Positions 39,171 through 49,310 of a stretch of 64,000 nt of DNA are shown here, one piece after another. The stretch spans positions 372,001 through 436,000 of the forward strand of contig JAPFFF010000063.1 in assembly GCA_039105265.1 (NCBI GenBank). The letters are read 5' to 3'. Position 1 is the stretch's first letter. Each line of letters begins with the position of its first letter. The stretch comes from Tritrichomonas musculus (Eukaryota; Parabasalia; Tritrichomonadida; Tritrichomonadidae). The notes beneath the pieces are model-generated. The model worked only from the letters and a program-made list of their open reading frames with translations. It was not told the origin of the DNA and ran no database searches. The translations under genes and the position numbers were made by a program.

Positions 39171-41517
39171 GTGAAATGAAATGAAATTATAATTGAATCA
39201 TTATTTGGCTATTCGTATATTGTTTTTTAAAAAATTCAATTTCAATTTAGCCATTCTTTATTGTTTTTTTTTTTTTTTTTTTTTTTTTTGAAAATTAATT
39301 TGGTTGTTTTATAACAACTTTTTGAATGTTTAAAAAGCTGATATCTATCAAATTTTATCTTTTTTAAAAACCCTAACATTACCGTTTACAATTTTTCATC
39401 GATACCTGCAAAATATTTTTATCTCAACAAAATATTATATTTACATAATTTAAAATATATATTATGTTTATTCACATTATATTAATGTTTATAGGATAAT
39501 TTTAATCAGATATTTTGAAACTAAAATCTTAATATTTGCAATATTATATGTCAGAAATAGAATTGCAATGTCTTCTGGTTAAACATTAGTAAATCCATTG
39601 TATAACTATAGGCTAGATGCATTTTCGTTTAAATTTTCGTTAAACTGAAAATTTATGATCATCAGTTTTAAAAACTTTTGAAATAATTAAAACCTGTTAA
39701 AAATATTTGCTTGATTAATTTATATATTTAACACTTAATCCAATTCCAAAAGTTAATATCAAAAATAATCGAAAGAATTAAATTTTATATTCCAAATGTA
39801 AATAAATTAATCATTTATTCGTAATATATAATGTAAATATATATATATTAAATACTACATATTTATTAAATCTTTTAAATGATTTTTAATAAGATTTTTA
39901 GCAAGATATAATGAAATATTCGAAAACTAGTATATTTTCAGTGGTTCATTTCACTGTTTATATATTTAATAGATTTTACCGATGCTTAGAAATTTATTTG
40001 TAATTATTTACTTAAAATCTTATTAACCATAGACAACATAACATAATCTTTAAACATGGTTGTATTAAACTCAATTTTTGTGTCCTGATAAATGAACACA
40101 TCTAGTGTTTTGATTTATTATTCCTAAATAAATGGAATAAATATGAATTCAAAAATAAAAGAATTTTAATTATTTTGGTAACTTAAATGATTTTAGTTCT
40201 TCAAATATTATCATAAATTTTGATCTTTTTTTAAAATAATAAAATAAATTTTGTTTTATTTAATGTAATATTTTTTTTTAATATTTAATAAAAAAGTAAA
40301 TAAATATAAATTCATTAATATGTCAAGATAATAGAGATTCAATTTAGTTTTATGTTGAAAATTGGTTATGTTAAAAAAGATAACTAAAAATTTTTTTATT
40401 TATTTTTAAAATAATATTCAGAAATTCAATTGAATATTTGAGCATTTCGGGTTAGAAAAACGAGTTGTTTTGTATATGGTGATTATTTAGATTTGAAATA
40501 TTTTTATATTAATAAATATATCATAAGAAGTAAATATATATAGTTTATTATAATATATAGTTTTATATTAATATAATATATTGTTAATTAATGCATATAT
40601 CTAATTTTTAGTTATTTTAATTATTAAATTCCTAATTTATTAAAAATAAATAAACAAGTATTCTTTATAACAGTGCTAATATCTTATATAAGTATGATAA
40701 TATAGGAAATATAAGGAAACAAAATACTTTTTAAATAATCATTTAAATGTCTGATCACAAGTTGCAAAATTTTATCCAAATACTAATATAGCAAATTTCA
40801 CAAGCATATTTTAAATGAGCTATTATTAATTAAATAAATCCTACAATTTAACAAATCTAAAAGAAATTGATGAGATTAATACACTCGTTTCACAAAGGCA
40901 GATTCTAAATATCGTTGTTTAGGCGCTGATGTCGGTTTTCTCTAATTTTCCTTATGATCTTAAAAACTCAAAATTAGAAAATTTTTGTTTTTTTATTATG
41001 CATTAATTTATTTAAAACATATATTTTATATAAATTTTGTTGTTTTTCCTTGAAAAATAAAGATAAATCTAATTTTATATTTGAATGATTATTCAAAATT
41101 CAAATGGTGTTGTAAATAATTTGAATTGAAAAAAACAAAATAGAAATATCTTATTAAAAATATATATATTATCGAAATTAATGTATTTATATTCATATAA
41201 ATATTAATTAATGTTTAAAAATAAATTATAATAATTAATTCTAATATTTTAACGAAGATATTTTTAAAAAACGCTTTCAATTCAATTTTGATACGACTCT
41301 GATGAAGCGCTATGGCATTCTTGAAAGAACGTTAAAATATTCATGTTTTAATATTCTTTCTATATTCTTCTTCATTTTTGTAGCATCTTATTGAAAAAAT
41401 TGAATGTTGTAAAAAGTATCCAAAATAGTCCATTTTAAAGTCTATCTAAAATTTTGGCTATTTGAGTAAGTTTTTGAATAGTTTATTAGTCAATTTTGAC
41501 TAATTATTAGTCATTAT
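39171..41517. other. 2.3-kb very AT-rich spacer
   Basis: No coding-like frame, no RNA gene and no convincing repeat is visible; there is a T run of about 25 near 39263. Composition changes sharply at 41518, where Polinton-like sequence begins. Confidence 0.6.
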
Positions 41518-41789
41518 AGTAGTTATACATAGTGAAGGGGGGATAGATAACTAGTATAAGCAAATGAGGCTCTCTAGATTTGATAGCTTCCTGAAGAGAC
41601 GATAATTTAGGTCTGTTTGGAGATGTCTGTTTGGCATCATAGCACGCTCGCACAATGCTTCCGCGCTACGTTGAACCTACATCCCACTCAGACCCAAGCT
41701 ACCCCCACCCAGCGACCCAACTTTCATATGCTAGAGAGCCTCATTTGCTTATACTAGTTATCTATCCCCCTTCACTATGTATAACTACT
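41518..41789. mobile_element. 272-bp foldback with 60-bp inverted arms at the Polinton edge
   Basis: Bases 41518-41577 and 41731-41789 are near-perfect inverted copies (one extra G on the left). The outer ends read AGTAGTTATACATAGTGAAG and its complement; the inner ends meet at CTCTCTAG/CTAGAGAG. The 153-bp centre is GC-richer with C-rich runs. The outer 5'-AG fits a Polinton-type terminus, so this may be two element ends brought together or a small non-autonomous derivative. No target-site duplication is evident. Confidence 0.6.
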
Positions 41790-42026
41790 TAATACCAACC
41801 TATCTAGCATACTCCTACAGCAACCCATCTCATGCAACCATCTCTCATATCTCATCTCATACAACCTCAAAATGAGTGCCACACAGACCGCCCAGGTTAA
41901 TACTACCAGCAACTCATGCAACCTCCCCATATCTTGTATCGCAACTCATTCATGTAATCATCACATGCAACCACTTCATGCACACCCGATACCTACTCAA
42001 AAATAAATCTTTAATTAAATCCAACC

Positions 42027-42713
42027 TTAATGATTCGTTGGTGTGTCAATAATAGTTGTCCCTGCAGGTTTAATTCTAATGTTGACAAATAATGGAGACT
42101 TTAATATGACAGGTTGGTACATAAAATCAACTAGCCTCATTTCGATGGGTTTTAGTGAATCAGTAAATGTTTTAATTTTGATTGGTTTAGATGAATTGTA
42201 ATCATTTTTAATAGGTGCCTCTGGTTCTATAATCACGGAAGTTGTATATTCATGCTCTCCTATAATACTATGTACAGCTTGGCCTTGTAGTGATACGAGA
42301 TATAATCTATTGGCATAATCCAATATTGGCAAATCAGGTACAACTGTCTCATTGTTGGCAGGTATAACAACTTCATTCTTTACACTGTATAATCCTGTTA
42401 TCAGTTTAGCTCTATGAGAACCTCCAGTGAACGATACTTTATGCTGACTCGATAAACTCATTGTCCTACCATCAAAATTTTTGAACACAATTATGTTTTG
42501 ACAACTATTCAAGTATTTAATCAATCCAAGCATTGAGTAATAATATGTGTCTTTAAATTCTATCGTTAGCGAATGTTCATTGTTTCCGTCCTCATATGAA
42601 AACATCAAATAGTCATCCTTAGTTACTATCAATATAATCCCTTTTTTATTGATTGAGGAAACATAATACTTCACGTAATCACATTTCCAAGGTATGTCTA
42701 CATTTAGCTTCAC
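42027..42713 (-). CDS. Polinton protein of unknown function, 228 aa
   Basis: The frame starts at the ATG at 42711-42713 and ends with PTNH. It is beta-rich (GIILIVTKDDYLMFSYEDG, HSLTIEFKDTYYYSMLGLI) with a later conserved-looking stretch LKPIEMRLVDFMYQPVILKS. No membrane segment or signal peptide. I do not recognise a fold with certainty; the composition would suit a small structural (virion-like) protein of the element. It is divergently arranged to the acidic genes across a 320-bp spacer. Confidence 0.55.
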   Translation of the reverse strand: MKLNVDIPWKCDYVKYYVSSINKKGIILIVTKDDYLMFSYEDGNNEHSLTIEFKDTYYYSMLGLIKYLNSCQNIIVFKNFDGRTMSLSSQHKVSFTGGSHRAKLITGLYSVKNEVVIPANNETVVPDLPILDYANRLYLVSLQGQAVHSIIGEHEYTTSVIIEPEAPIKNDYNSSKPIKIKTFTDSLKPIEMRLVDFMYQPVILKSPLFVNIRIKPAGTTIIDTPTNH

Positions 42714-43037
42714 CAGATAATAATCTGTTGCATTACTATTAAACTACACATAACATTTTACAATCTGTTAAAAGGTCTATTGTACCATATGCTTTTCGTT
42801 GTAAAGAAGCTAATAAGTTAAAGGATAAAGGTTTGTTGATAGAAGTAACTGAAGGATGAAGGATGAAGGAGGGTTTCGCACTACGTGCTCCACCCGTCCT
42901 TACCAGCATTGTACGTCAACTTTCCACGTCAGCGACAACACTGTTGATGGTCCAAAACCATATTCTTAGCTGATAAATCGTAAACTGACTCACTTTCGAT
43001 TCAAACTATTTTTTTATCGTCATATCATAATAATAAT
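42714..43037. promoter_or_regulatory. Bidirectional spacer inside the Polinton fossil
   Basis: It separates divergent genes, so it should hold both promoters. It contains a short plus-strand coding-like remnant (about 42757-42859, RSIVPYAFRCKEANKLKDKG), a GAAGGAT triplicate near 42850 and a small hairpin GCACTACGTGC. Just before the right-hand gene are TCATAT and TCATAA at 43020-43030, resembling the parabasalid initiator TCAYW. Confidence 0.4.
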
Positions 43038-43424
43038 ATGATGACAAAAATTGAATTCACAGTCGAACCAATCGATTCAGTCGAAACCATTGAGTCAATC
43101 ATTGAAGACTATCACGAATGGTTCACCGATAACAATGATCTCTCTAACATCAACAGTGTTGATGAACTACTCGAATCACTTCGTGATTATCTCAATGATA
43201 CCAACTATGAATCAGAGTTCAATCTCGACAACATCATCAACTATTACAACATCGACGATCTTGACGAACTAGATGATCGATTCATAGCTAACTATGATAA
43301 TGATGATGAAATGGATTCAAAGATCGAGTTAATCGATACTATCATTAAGTTAGTGTTAATCAATGAATGGATTGAACCATGTGGAGCTTTCGATGAAGAT
43401 GAATTCGCTGACGATGAAGAATAA
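43038..43424 (+). CDS. Acidic Polinton protein, copy A
   Basis: 128 residues with an extremely acidic, Asp/Asn/Ile-rich composition. The core INSVDELLESLRDYLND, FNLDNIINYYNIDDLDELDD, RFIANYDNDDEMDSKIELID is repeated in the next gene, so the two are tandem paralogues. No known domain. Such acidic small proteins could be DNA mimics or anti-host factors, but nothing in the sequence proves that. Confidence 0.6.
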   Translation: MMTKIEFTVEPIDSVETIESIIEDYHEWFTDNNDLSNINSVDELLESLRDYLNDTNYESEFNLDNIINYYNIDDLDELDDRFIANYDNDDEMDSKIELIDTIIKLVLINEWIEPCGAFDEDEFADDEE

Positions 43425-43443
43425 ATGATGTTTATTTTTGGTT

Positions 43444-43449
43444 TCACTT
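43444..43449 (+). promoter_or_regulatory. Initiator-like TCACTT before acidic gene B
   Basis: TCACTT followed by AAATG. It fits the TCA-Py-T/A initiator of Trichomonas core promoters, which lies within about 20 bases of the start codon. Confidence 0.4.
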
Positions 43450-43451
43450 AA

Positions 43452-43775
43452 ATGAGTTATAGAAGAGATAACACAGAAGATGAACACATTCCGTTACCAA
43501 TCGAAACGGTTGAATTAGCTATTGATGACTTCTTCGAATATTACGATCTCTTTAAATTCAACAGTGTTGATGAACTAATCGAATCACTTTATGACTATCT
43601 CTATGACATTGGTATCGATATAGACTTCAACCTCAACAACGTCATCAACTACTATAACATCAATGATCTTAACGATATCGATGATCGTTTCATAGCTAGC
43701 TATAATGATGATGTAGCTATGGATAAGAAGATCCAATTGATCTATAAATGCATAGAACTTATGATAAACCGATGA
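43452..43775 (+). CDS. Acidic Polinton protein, copy B (paralogue of A)
   Basis: 107 residues. FNSVDELIESLYDYLYD, FNLNNVINYYNINDLNDIDD and RFIASYNDDVAMDKKIQLI align block by block with copy A, 27 bp upstream. It lacks the acidic C-terminal tail of A. The start is preceded by TTTGGTTTCACTTAAATG; TCACTT at 43444-43449 lies three bases before the ATG. Confidence 0.6.
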   Translation: MSYRRDNTEDEHIPLPIETVELAIDDFFEYYDLFKFNSVDELIESLYDYLYDIGIDIDFNLNNVINYYNINDLNDIDDRFIASYNDDVAMDKKIQLIYKCIELMINR

Positions 43776-43831
43776 ACTAGTTAAACCATAGGTAGATTCC
43801 AATGAGTAGTAAGTGAATGTTGTTTTTGATC

Positions 43832-43837
43832 TCATTT
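43832..43837 (+). promoter_or_regulatory. Initiator-like TCATTT before the 56-aa gene
   Basis: TCATTT followed by AAATG, in a leader nearly identical to that of the preceding gene. Confidence 0.4.
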
Positions 43838-43839
43838 AA

Positions 43840-44010
43840 ATGAGTGATATACCGGTATTTGTCGATTACTCGGAACCGACTCAAGATGAAATCGATAGAA
43901 TACTATACGATGATATTCATATACGTGTCATCGTGAATGTCAATTCAATGGATGATTCCATTAATGTCGATACTAACGTTAATATTGATGTGGATGATAA
44001 TTATTGTTAG
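43840..44010 (+). CDS. Small acidic Polinton protein, 56 aa
   Basis: ATG at 43840, stop TAG at 44008-44010. The protein (MSDIPVFVDYSEPTQDEIDR ... VDDNYC) is acidic and Asn/Val-rich. It is not clearly a paralogue of copies A and B but shares their start context: TTTTTGATCTCATTTAAATG, against TTTGGTTTCACTTAAATG upstream of copy B. That shared leader supports it as a real element gene despite its size. Confidence 0.45.
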   Translation: MSDIPVFVDYSEPTQDEIDRILYDDIHIRVIVNVNSMDDSINVDTNVNIDVDDNYC

Positions 44011-44040
44011 GCTATGAAAATTATTTTTTAATTATCGTAA

Positions 44041-44488
44041 ATGACGAAGTTGTTGAGTAGACTATCGAAATCTGAGATTCTATCATTACCATGGTTTGAT
44101 AGATATGGATCACTCAAGATCAAAGAGTTGAAACCTATATTGAAGAAGAGTATCAAACAGAATTCATATCGCTTTTAGAGGTGTAGATGATTACGTTAAT
44201 CGTTTCAATGAAATTCGTGAACAGAAACAGTCCGATGACGATCTATTCAAACGAATGTCGTCAATAAAACGTCAACAACAGAAACAACATCAAAGTCACG
44301 AACAGTATAAACAATTATTGAAAGATACAGTGATGTTCGAACGTTCATTGATGAATATGAGTGAACTCTATTCAGTTCCACAACCAAGTGAAAGTAAACT
44401 ATTCATCGAATCGTTAATGAATATCGATACTGATTATACGACAACCAAATCCGATGAACGACTCCGTAATGAAGAGAACGTTTCATGA
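44041..44488 (+). pseudogene. Remnant of a Polinton gene between the acidic genes and polymerase
   Basis: Coding-like sequence with the element's codon use: first a basic segment (LSRLSKSEILSLPWFDRYGS), later a Gln/His-rich helical segment (KRQQQKQHQSHEQYKQLLKD). I do not recognise the family. It is broken. Confidence 0.45.
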
Positions 44489-46925
44489 CAAAGATGAGTA
44501 TCAAAACGAGATGAAGAGAATGATGATAGATGTTCGAAATCATGAATCATTTGAAATCGATATCGATGATTATAGTGAGAAACAATACGCTTTCGTTAGA
44601 GTGTTACGACATATTCGTAAGATGAAAACTGATGAATGGAGACCAATTATAACTGGTTATGACATGAATGGATATGGTCGAAAGTTCAATCTAAACAAAG
44701 AGGTAGATTTCGAAACTATGATACGATGTATACTCGGTGAGATAACAGTAGAAGATTACTACTCCGATTGTGATCCACATTTAGTCGGTTGGGATTACAT
44801 TCCAGTTCGATTCGAAGTGATTTTCATCAAGATGACTAAGAATGAAAAGACTGGAAAGACTGAGTTCATCGAAAAGGTTGATGGTGAAGAAGTAGTAATC
44901 GAATCAGTTGATGACTTTCGTGGAGCTCCATCCAATGGTTTCTTTCCATACATTAATCTAATCAATGGTTTAGACTTGTCCAGATATCAGATATTCAACA
45001 CCATTAACAAGAAGAACTATCGTGATAACTGTTTCGTATACGCTTGTGTTCAATCAGGTGTGTTCAATGATGATGAACTTCATAAGCTTCGTTCAATAAT
45101 GTTAACTCGATCGATACCAAATAAGAAGATATTGGAAATAGCTATTCAAATTTAGTGTCATTTCATTGTATACAAATTCGATGATAAGAGAGATTCACGA
45201 CATCAGAAACAACTCAGTGTTGATACTCGTAAGAATCCGAAAGTCATAGCTGATCGAAAGGTACAGTTATTATCATATAAAGATCACTTCATGATCAATC
45301 ATAACGAAACATTACCAATAACGAAGTTCTATATCGAACACAAAGATGAGATTGATAAGAAGTATCCCAATGTTGATATTCATAAACGATTTCGAATGAT
45401 TAGTATTGACAAAGATGGTACTCCAAAATATAAACCAGATGATTGGACTGGAACTGGATTCGCTACGATTATTAAATCTATGTTCGAACATGGATGTTTC
45501 AGAGAGATCAATCAATGTGAACAGGGTATACTCGATAATCATTTGAATGACTACGTTAGTCTCAGTTATGATGAAGAATCATGTTGTAGACTTGAATCGG
45601 CTGACACTAAGAAGATAACTGAATGGTCTCATATCTATTACGCTGATTACGAAACTGATGTAACTGTATCTCCGCATCGATCATATCTGATTTGTGTCTG
45701 TGATAACAAACATGTTGGATCATTTATTGGATCTAATATCACATCGAGATTCTTGAACTCACTGAAGAGTAACTCATTAGCGTACTTCGACAACTTGAAA
45801 TACGACGCTTGTTTCTTCATCCATGAACCAGATTGGGAGAATCAAGTGACTCAACATAGCGTAACTCTATTACAAGTCGTTATGGATCAATATAAATGGA
45901 TCCAAGTTATCGATCCAAAGACTAAGAAACCAGTTATCGATCCGAAAACCAATGAACCAAAGATGAAGAAGATACGATCTAAACATTTAACATTCCGTAA
46001 CAGCTATTCGATTATACCACCTCCATTATGTGATTTCGATGATATGTTCAATCTAAAGGTTCATAAAGAGATCATCGCTTATCGAATCTACACTGAAAAG
46101 AATCTACAACGAAAGACTATACCATTCGATGAATTCTATGATCAATACGTTAACGAAAACATCGATAAGAAGACAGTAGACGAACTCGAACAAGATCGTA
46201 AACAGTTGATTTCAAACGCTAAGTTCGCTAAATCATATGATGAATCTGATGAAACAATCGATATCATGAAGTACGCTACGTTCTATTGTATCAAAGATTG
46301 TGTTACGTTGATGGATGGGATGACGAAGCTCAATAACGATTTAGCTGAAGTATTCACCAAAACCGATAAAACATGGATTGGTATTCATCAATTCATATCT
46401 ATCTCAGCTGTTGGTTATGATTTCGCTCGTATATATGGTTGTTTCGATGGATGTTATCTATTAAGTGGTAAACCACAGAACTTCATCCAACGTTGTGTTA
46501 GTGGTGGTCGTACAATGACAGCTAATAACGAAAAACAGTACATCGTTGATCGTATCCAAGACTTCGACGCTGTTAGTCTATATCCATCAGCTATGTCAAT
46601 TATGGATGGAGTCGCTAAAGGTAAACCAAAGGTGATTCCAGATGATTGTACTCATGAACAGTTAATGAATTACGATACATTCTTTATTGAACTCAACATC
46701 AACAAATTATCGTGTAAGTCCAATCGTCCGTATAAGTTCGGTCATGTATTCACCCGTAATGAAGCTGGATCCAAAATATTCTGTAATGAAACAGTCGATC
46801 ATTACTACGTTGATAAGATCACCTTGATGGATTTAATCGAATTCTATGATATTGATTACGAACTCATCCGTGAATACTATTTCGAAACCTTCATATACAG
46901 AATGGAATTTTGGGAATTTATTTGA
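44454..46925 (+). pseudogene. Protein-primed DNA polymerase B (pPolB) region of the Polinton, broken
   Basis: Typical of Polinton pPolB. The N-terminal part carries RKFNLNKEVDFETMIRCILG and SRYQIFNTINKKNYRDNCFV, as in the terminal-protein-like upstream region of these polymerases. The exonuclease motif YADYET is at about 45640. DNA polymerase motif A, DFDAVSLYPSAMSIMDG, is at about 46560, preceded by QRCVSGGRTM. The family replicates element DNA by protein priming. The gene is not whole and has a few breaks. It is the best marker for calling this block a Polinton. Confidence 0.85.
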
Positions 46926-47002
46926 TTTTGCTTTAGATCAAAAGGAGGGGATTTGAAAATTTGGGTAGTATGATTATTAATTATCAAACTCATTCCATTC
47001 TG
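46898..47002. mobile_element. Possible 105-bp MITE-like insertion in the Polinton fossil
   Basis: CAGAATGGAAT at 46898-46908 is the exact reverse complement of ATTCCATTCTG at 46992-47002. The stretch between is AT-rich and host-like, while the bases on both sides have Polinton composition. A small insertion is likely; no clear target duplication is seen. Confidence 0.4.
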
Positions 47003-47040
47003 ACGATTATGTGGAGGTGTACAAGGCGCTGAACTCATAA

Positions 47041-47917
47041 AAAAAAAAAAAAAAAATTAATAAAAAACAATTATACTCTAATATCATTTATAATGATAAT
47101 AATTTTTTCCTAATTTCAATTTAAATAATTTTAATCTTTATTCATTTAATTCATTTTTTGCTTTTTTATTATAATCGCATGAACTTTTAAATAGATATTG
47201 TGTATTTTTTAATAATTTTTTCATTCTTTCAATATTTTTCAATTGATAAACAATTTTTTGAAATAAATAAAGTAAATAAATAAAAAAATTGTATACAACT
47301 AAGAAATTTGAATTGTATACAAATTTGGAATTCAGTTTATAAAAAAACTCATTTTAATAAACTATACCAATTTATTACAGAAACTAATCTCACTTTCATA
47401 TGATTGTCCTTGCAGTTATATAAGTTGATTTTATTCAACATCAGCATAACATTATTTACTCAAATGATCCTCGCCTGCTAATATCATTAATACAATTTCA
47501 ATCTCATAACTTTTTCAGAAGACTGAAGAGTCTCATCCATTTATTATCAAATGCGTAATAAAAATTACTAGTAAGTAATTATATTAATTGAATCTAAAAG
47601 ATTTTGTAAAAATAATATAATTTTATTTCTTCTCAAAATCGACCAAATAAAATACGGTTATTGTATAGAGGGGTTTCGGAAAAATTACGGATTTGCTAAC
47701 GGCACTCTCCAACTACGGTTACGGCCGTAAGGATTACTTTTGATTAAATTAGAATAATTATTTTTCTCATTTTGACAAAATATAAAAATCATAATTTCAA
47801 TGTATTTTAAATAATAATAATAAAAAGAAAATAAACTTTCCTTATATTGGTGATTTTTCTGAAACTTTATTCAAATGGCTGTCAATTTAACGTCTCAAAA
47901 TATAAAACAGAAATCTT
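47041..47917. other. Spacer upstream of CK2 alpha
   Basis: Starts with an A run at the Polinton edge, then about 600 bp of AT-rich DNA. The exception is the GC-richer motif cluster at 47651-47731. A 41-codon out-of-frame upstream ORF begins at ATG 47875 and overlaps the CK2 start. Confidence 0.5.
47651..47731. promoter_or_regulatory. TACGG/TAACGG motif cluster upstream of CK2 alpha
   Basis: Within 80 bp of otherwise AT-rich DNA: TACGGTTA at 47653-47660 and 47714-47721, TTACGG at 47685-47690, TAACGG near 47697, and the perfect palindrome TTACGGCCGTAA at 47719-47730. YAACGG is the Myb recognition element, and Myb proteins are major regulators in Trichomonas. The cluster lies about 190-270 bp before the CK2 start. 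Function is inferred. Confidence 0.35.
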
Positions 47918-49003
47918 ATGACAAGAGAGTCTCAAGGAAGGGCTGTTCAGCGAAAGAACCCATCATACAATATCGAAACCGTATCAGCAGTTTATGCTGA
48001 TGCATGCGAAAGGCTAGGAAAAGACTGGGATGACGTCGAAAATTTTTCTTTGCCTCAAGGATCCAATGATGGCTATTTTATACTAGATTGGCTTGGATCT
48101 GGAAAATATAGTAACGTGTTTACTGCATATAAATGCAAAAAAAAATCAACAAACGATTCTGACGATTTTGATCCCACTACTGAAGCAGATCTTGTGGCAA
48201 TAAAAGTTCTACGCCAAGTTCGAGAAGAGAAATATCGAATTGAAGCAAAAATTCTCCAGAATTTAAAGGACGGACCAAATATTATTAAACTGCTGGACAT
48301 AATTCAAAATCCAGCTACAATGACATATAACATTGTTACCGAATACGTTGAAGAGTGCGATTTCATGAACTTTTTTGATACAATGACATCTCAAGAATGT
48401 TGTTTCTACTTATTTCAACTAATGAGAGCAATTCAATATACTCATTCACACGGAATCATGCACCGCGATATCAAACCTTTGAACGTTCTCTACGATCGCT
48501 CCAAAAGAAAATTACGATTGATAGATTGGGGTTTAGCAGAATTTTATCACCCAGGACAAAGATACAACATACATGTTGCCACAAGATATTTCAAACCAAT
48601 CGAATTGCTTCTTGATTACCAGTTTTACGACTATTCGGTTGACATTTGGTCTTTTGGTGTTACAATGGCTTCAATGGTATTTAAGAAAACTCCATTTTTC
48701 AAAGGAAGCACTGATATGGATATGGTTTCAAAAATTGTAGGAGTTCTTGGAAAGGATTCATTTAATGCATACCTCTCAAAATATGGTATACCTTTACCTG
48801 AACCCTTGCAACACATAATTTCTAGAGGAAAACCACGACCATGGACCTTCTTTGTAAACCCTTCAAACCAAGATATTGCAACCAATGAAGCTCTAGATTT
48901 GATTGATAAATGCATTCGATTTGATCATACAACAAGAATTACCGCTGACGAGGCTCTCAACCATCCTTACTTTGATAGTGTTCGACATTTACCTTCAGCA
49001 TGA
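47918..49003 (+). CDS. Casein kinase 2 catalytic subunit (CK2 alpha)
   Basis: 361 residues. Gly-rich loop GSGKYSNV at 60-67, Lys96 in VAIK, catalytic HRDIKPLN at 182-189, and the CK2-specific DWG at 203-205 in LIDWGLAEFYHPG. Further CK2 hallmarks are GPNIIKLLD, ATRYFKPIELLLDYQFYDYS and the ending HPYF. CK2 phosphorylates Ser/Thr in acidic contexts and is constitutively active. Odd points: an acidic insert (residues 76-91) between beta strands 2 and 3; the usual Lys-rich substrate and heparin-binding cluster replaced by RQVREEKYRIE; and PIE where CK2 has GPE in the activation segment. The start is chosen because the upstream ATG at 47875 is out of frame. Confidence 0.9.
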   Translation: MTRESQGRAVQRKNPSYNIETVSAVYADACERLGKDWDDVENFSLPQGSNDGYFILDWLGSGKYSNVFTAYKCKKKSTNDSDDFDPTTEADLVAIKVLRQVREEKYRIEAKILQNLKDGPNIIKLLDIIQNPATMTYNIVTEYVEECDFMNFFDTMTSQECCFYLFQLMRAIQYTHSHGIMHRDIKPLNVLYDRSKRKLRLIDWGLAEFYHPGQRYNIHVATRYFKPIELLLDYQFYDYSVDIWSFGVTMASMVFKKTPFFKGSTDMDMVSKIVGVLGKDSFNAYLSKYGIPLPEPLQHIISRGKPRPWTFFVNPSNQDIATNEALDLIDKCIRFDHTTRITADEALNHPYFDSVRHLPSA

Positions 49004-49310
49004 ATTTTTTTTCTTCTTCTTCTTTCCTACTCATTTTTTTTATAAACGTGTATTTTACATTAATTATCAGTTCTTCTTTTATTTTAAAATAACACAGAAT
49101 TTTAATAATTACTCATATAAGCTCATATTTTTATTTACATTCAATCCGAATAAATTTAACGGTTTTAATCTCAAAAATTTTACGTTAGATAAAAAAAATA
49201 AAATAAATTTATTTTGATAAATCAATTATAAAACTTTTAAACAAATCATAAAAATAATTTTATTATTCTTAATACGAATCAACAAACAACCTAATAAAAT
49301 AAAAAAATAA
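49004..49310. other. 3' spacer between convergent genes
   Basis: AT-rich, beginning with a T/C-rich tract (TTTTTTTTCTTCTTCTTC). No other structure seen. Confidence 0.5.

Larger units (their letters stand above)
41518..47040. mobile_element. Polinton/Maverick fossil, broken
   Basis: A 5.5-kb block with higher GC, even codon use and densely packed small genes, set between AT-rich host spacers. Parts: a foldback at the left edge, an unknown minus-strand protein, a bidirectional spacer, three small acidic plus-strand genes and a protein-primed DNA polymerase B region that ends at the right edge. Integrase, capsid, ATPase and protease genes are not in this block. The element is broken in several places (roughly four or more) and only part of a typical 15-20 kb element remains. 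The reading frames are still well preserved between breaks, which suggests a fairly young fossil. Confidence 0.8.

Noticed and set aside
39171-41517. A centromere, origin or non-coding RNA gene in the long AT-rich spacer
   Set aside because: High A+T alone is normal for spacers here; no repeat, hairpin series or promoter-like signal supports any of these.
47875-48000. Upstream ORF or alternative start of CK2 alpha at ATG 47875
   Set aside because: Out of frame with CK2, ends after 41 codons, has no domain, and the short 5' leaders usual in parabasalids would exclude it from the transcript.
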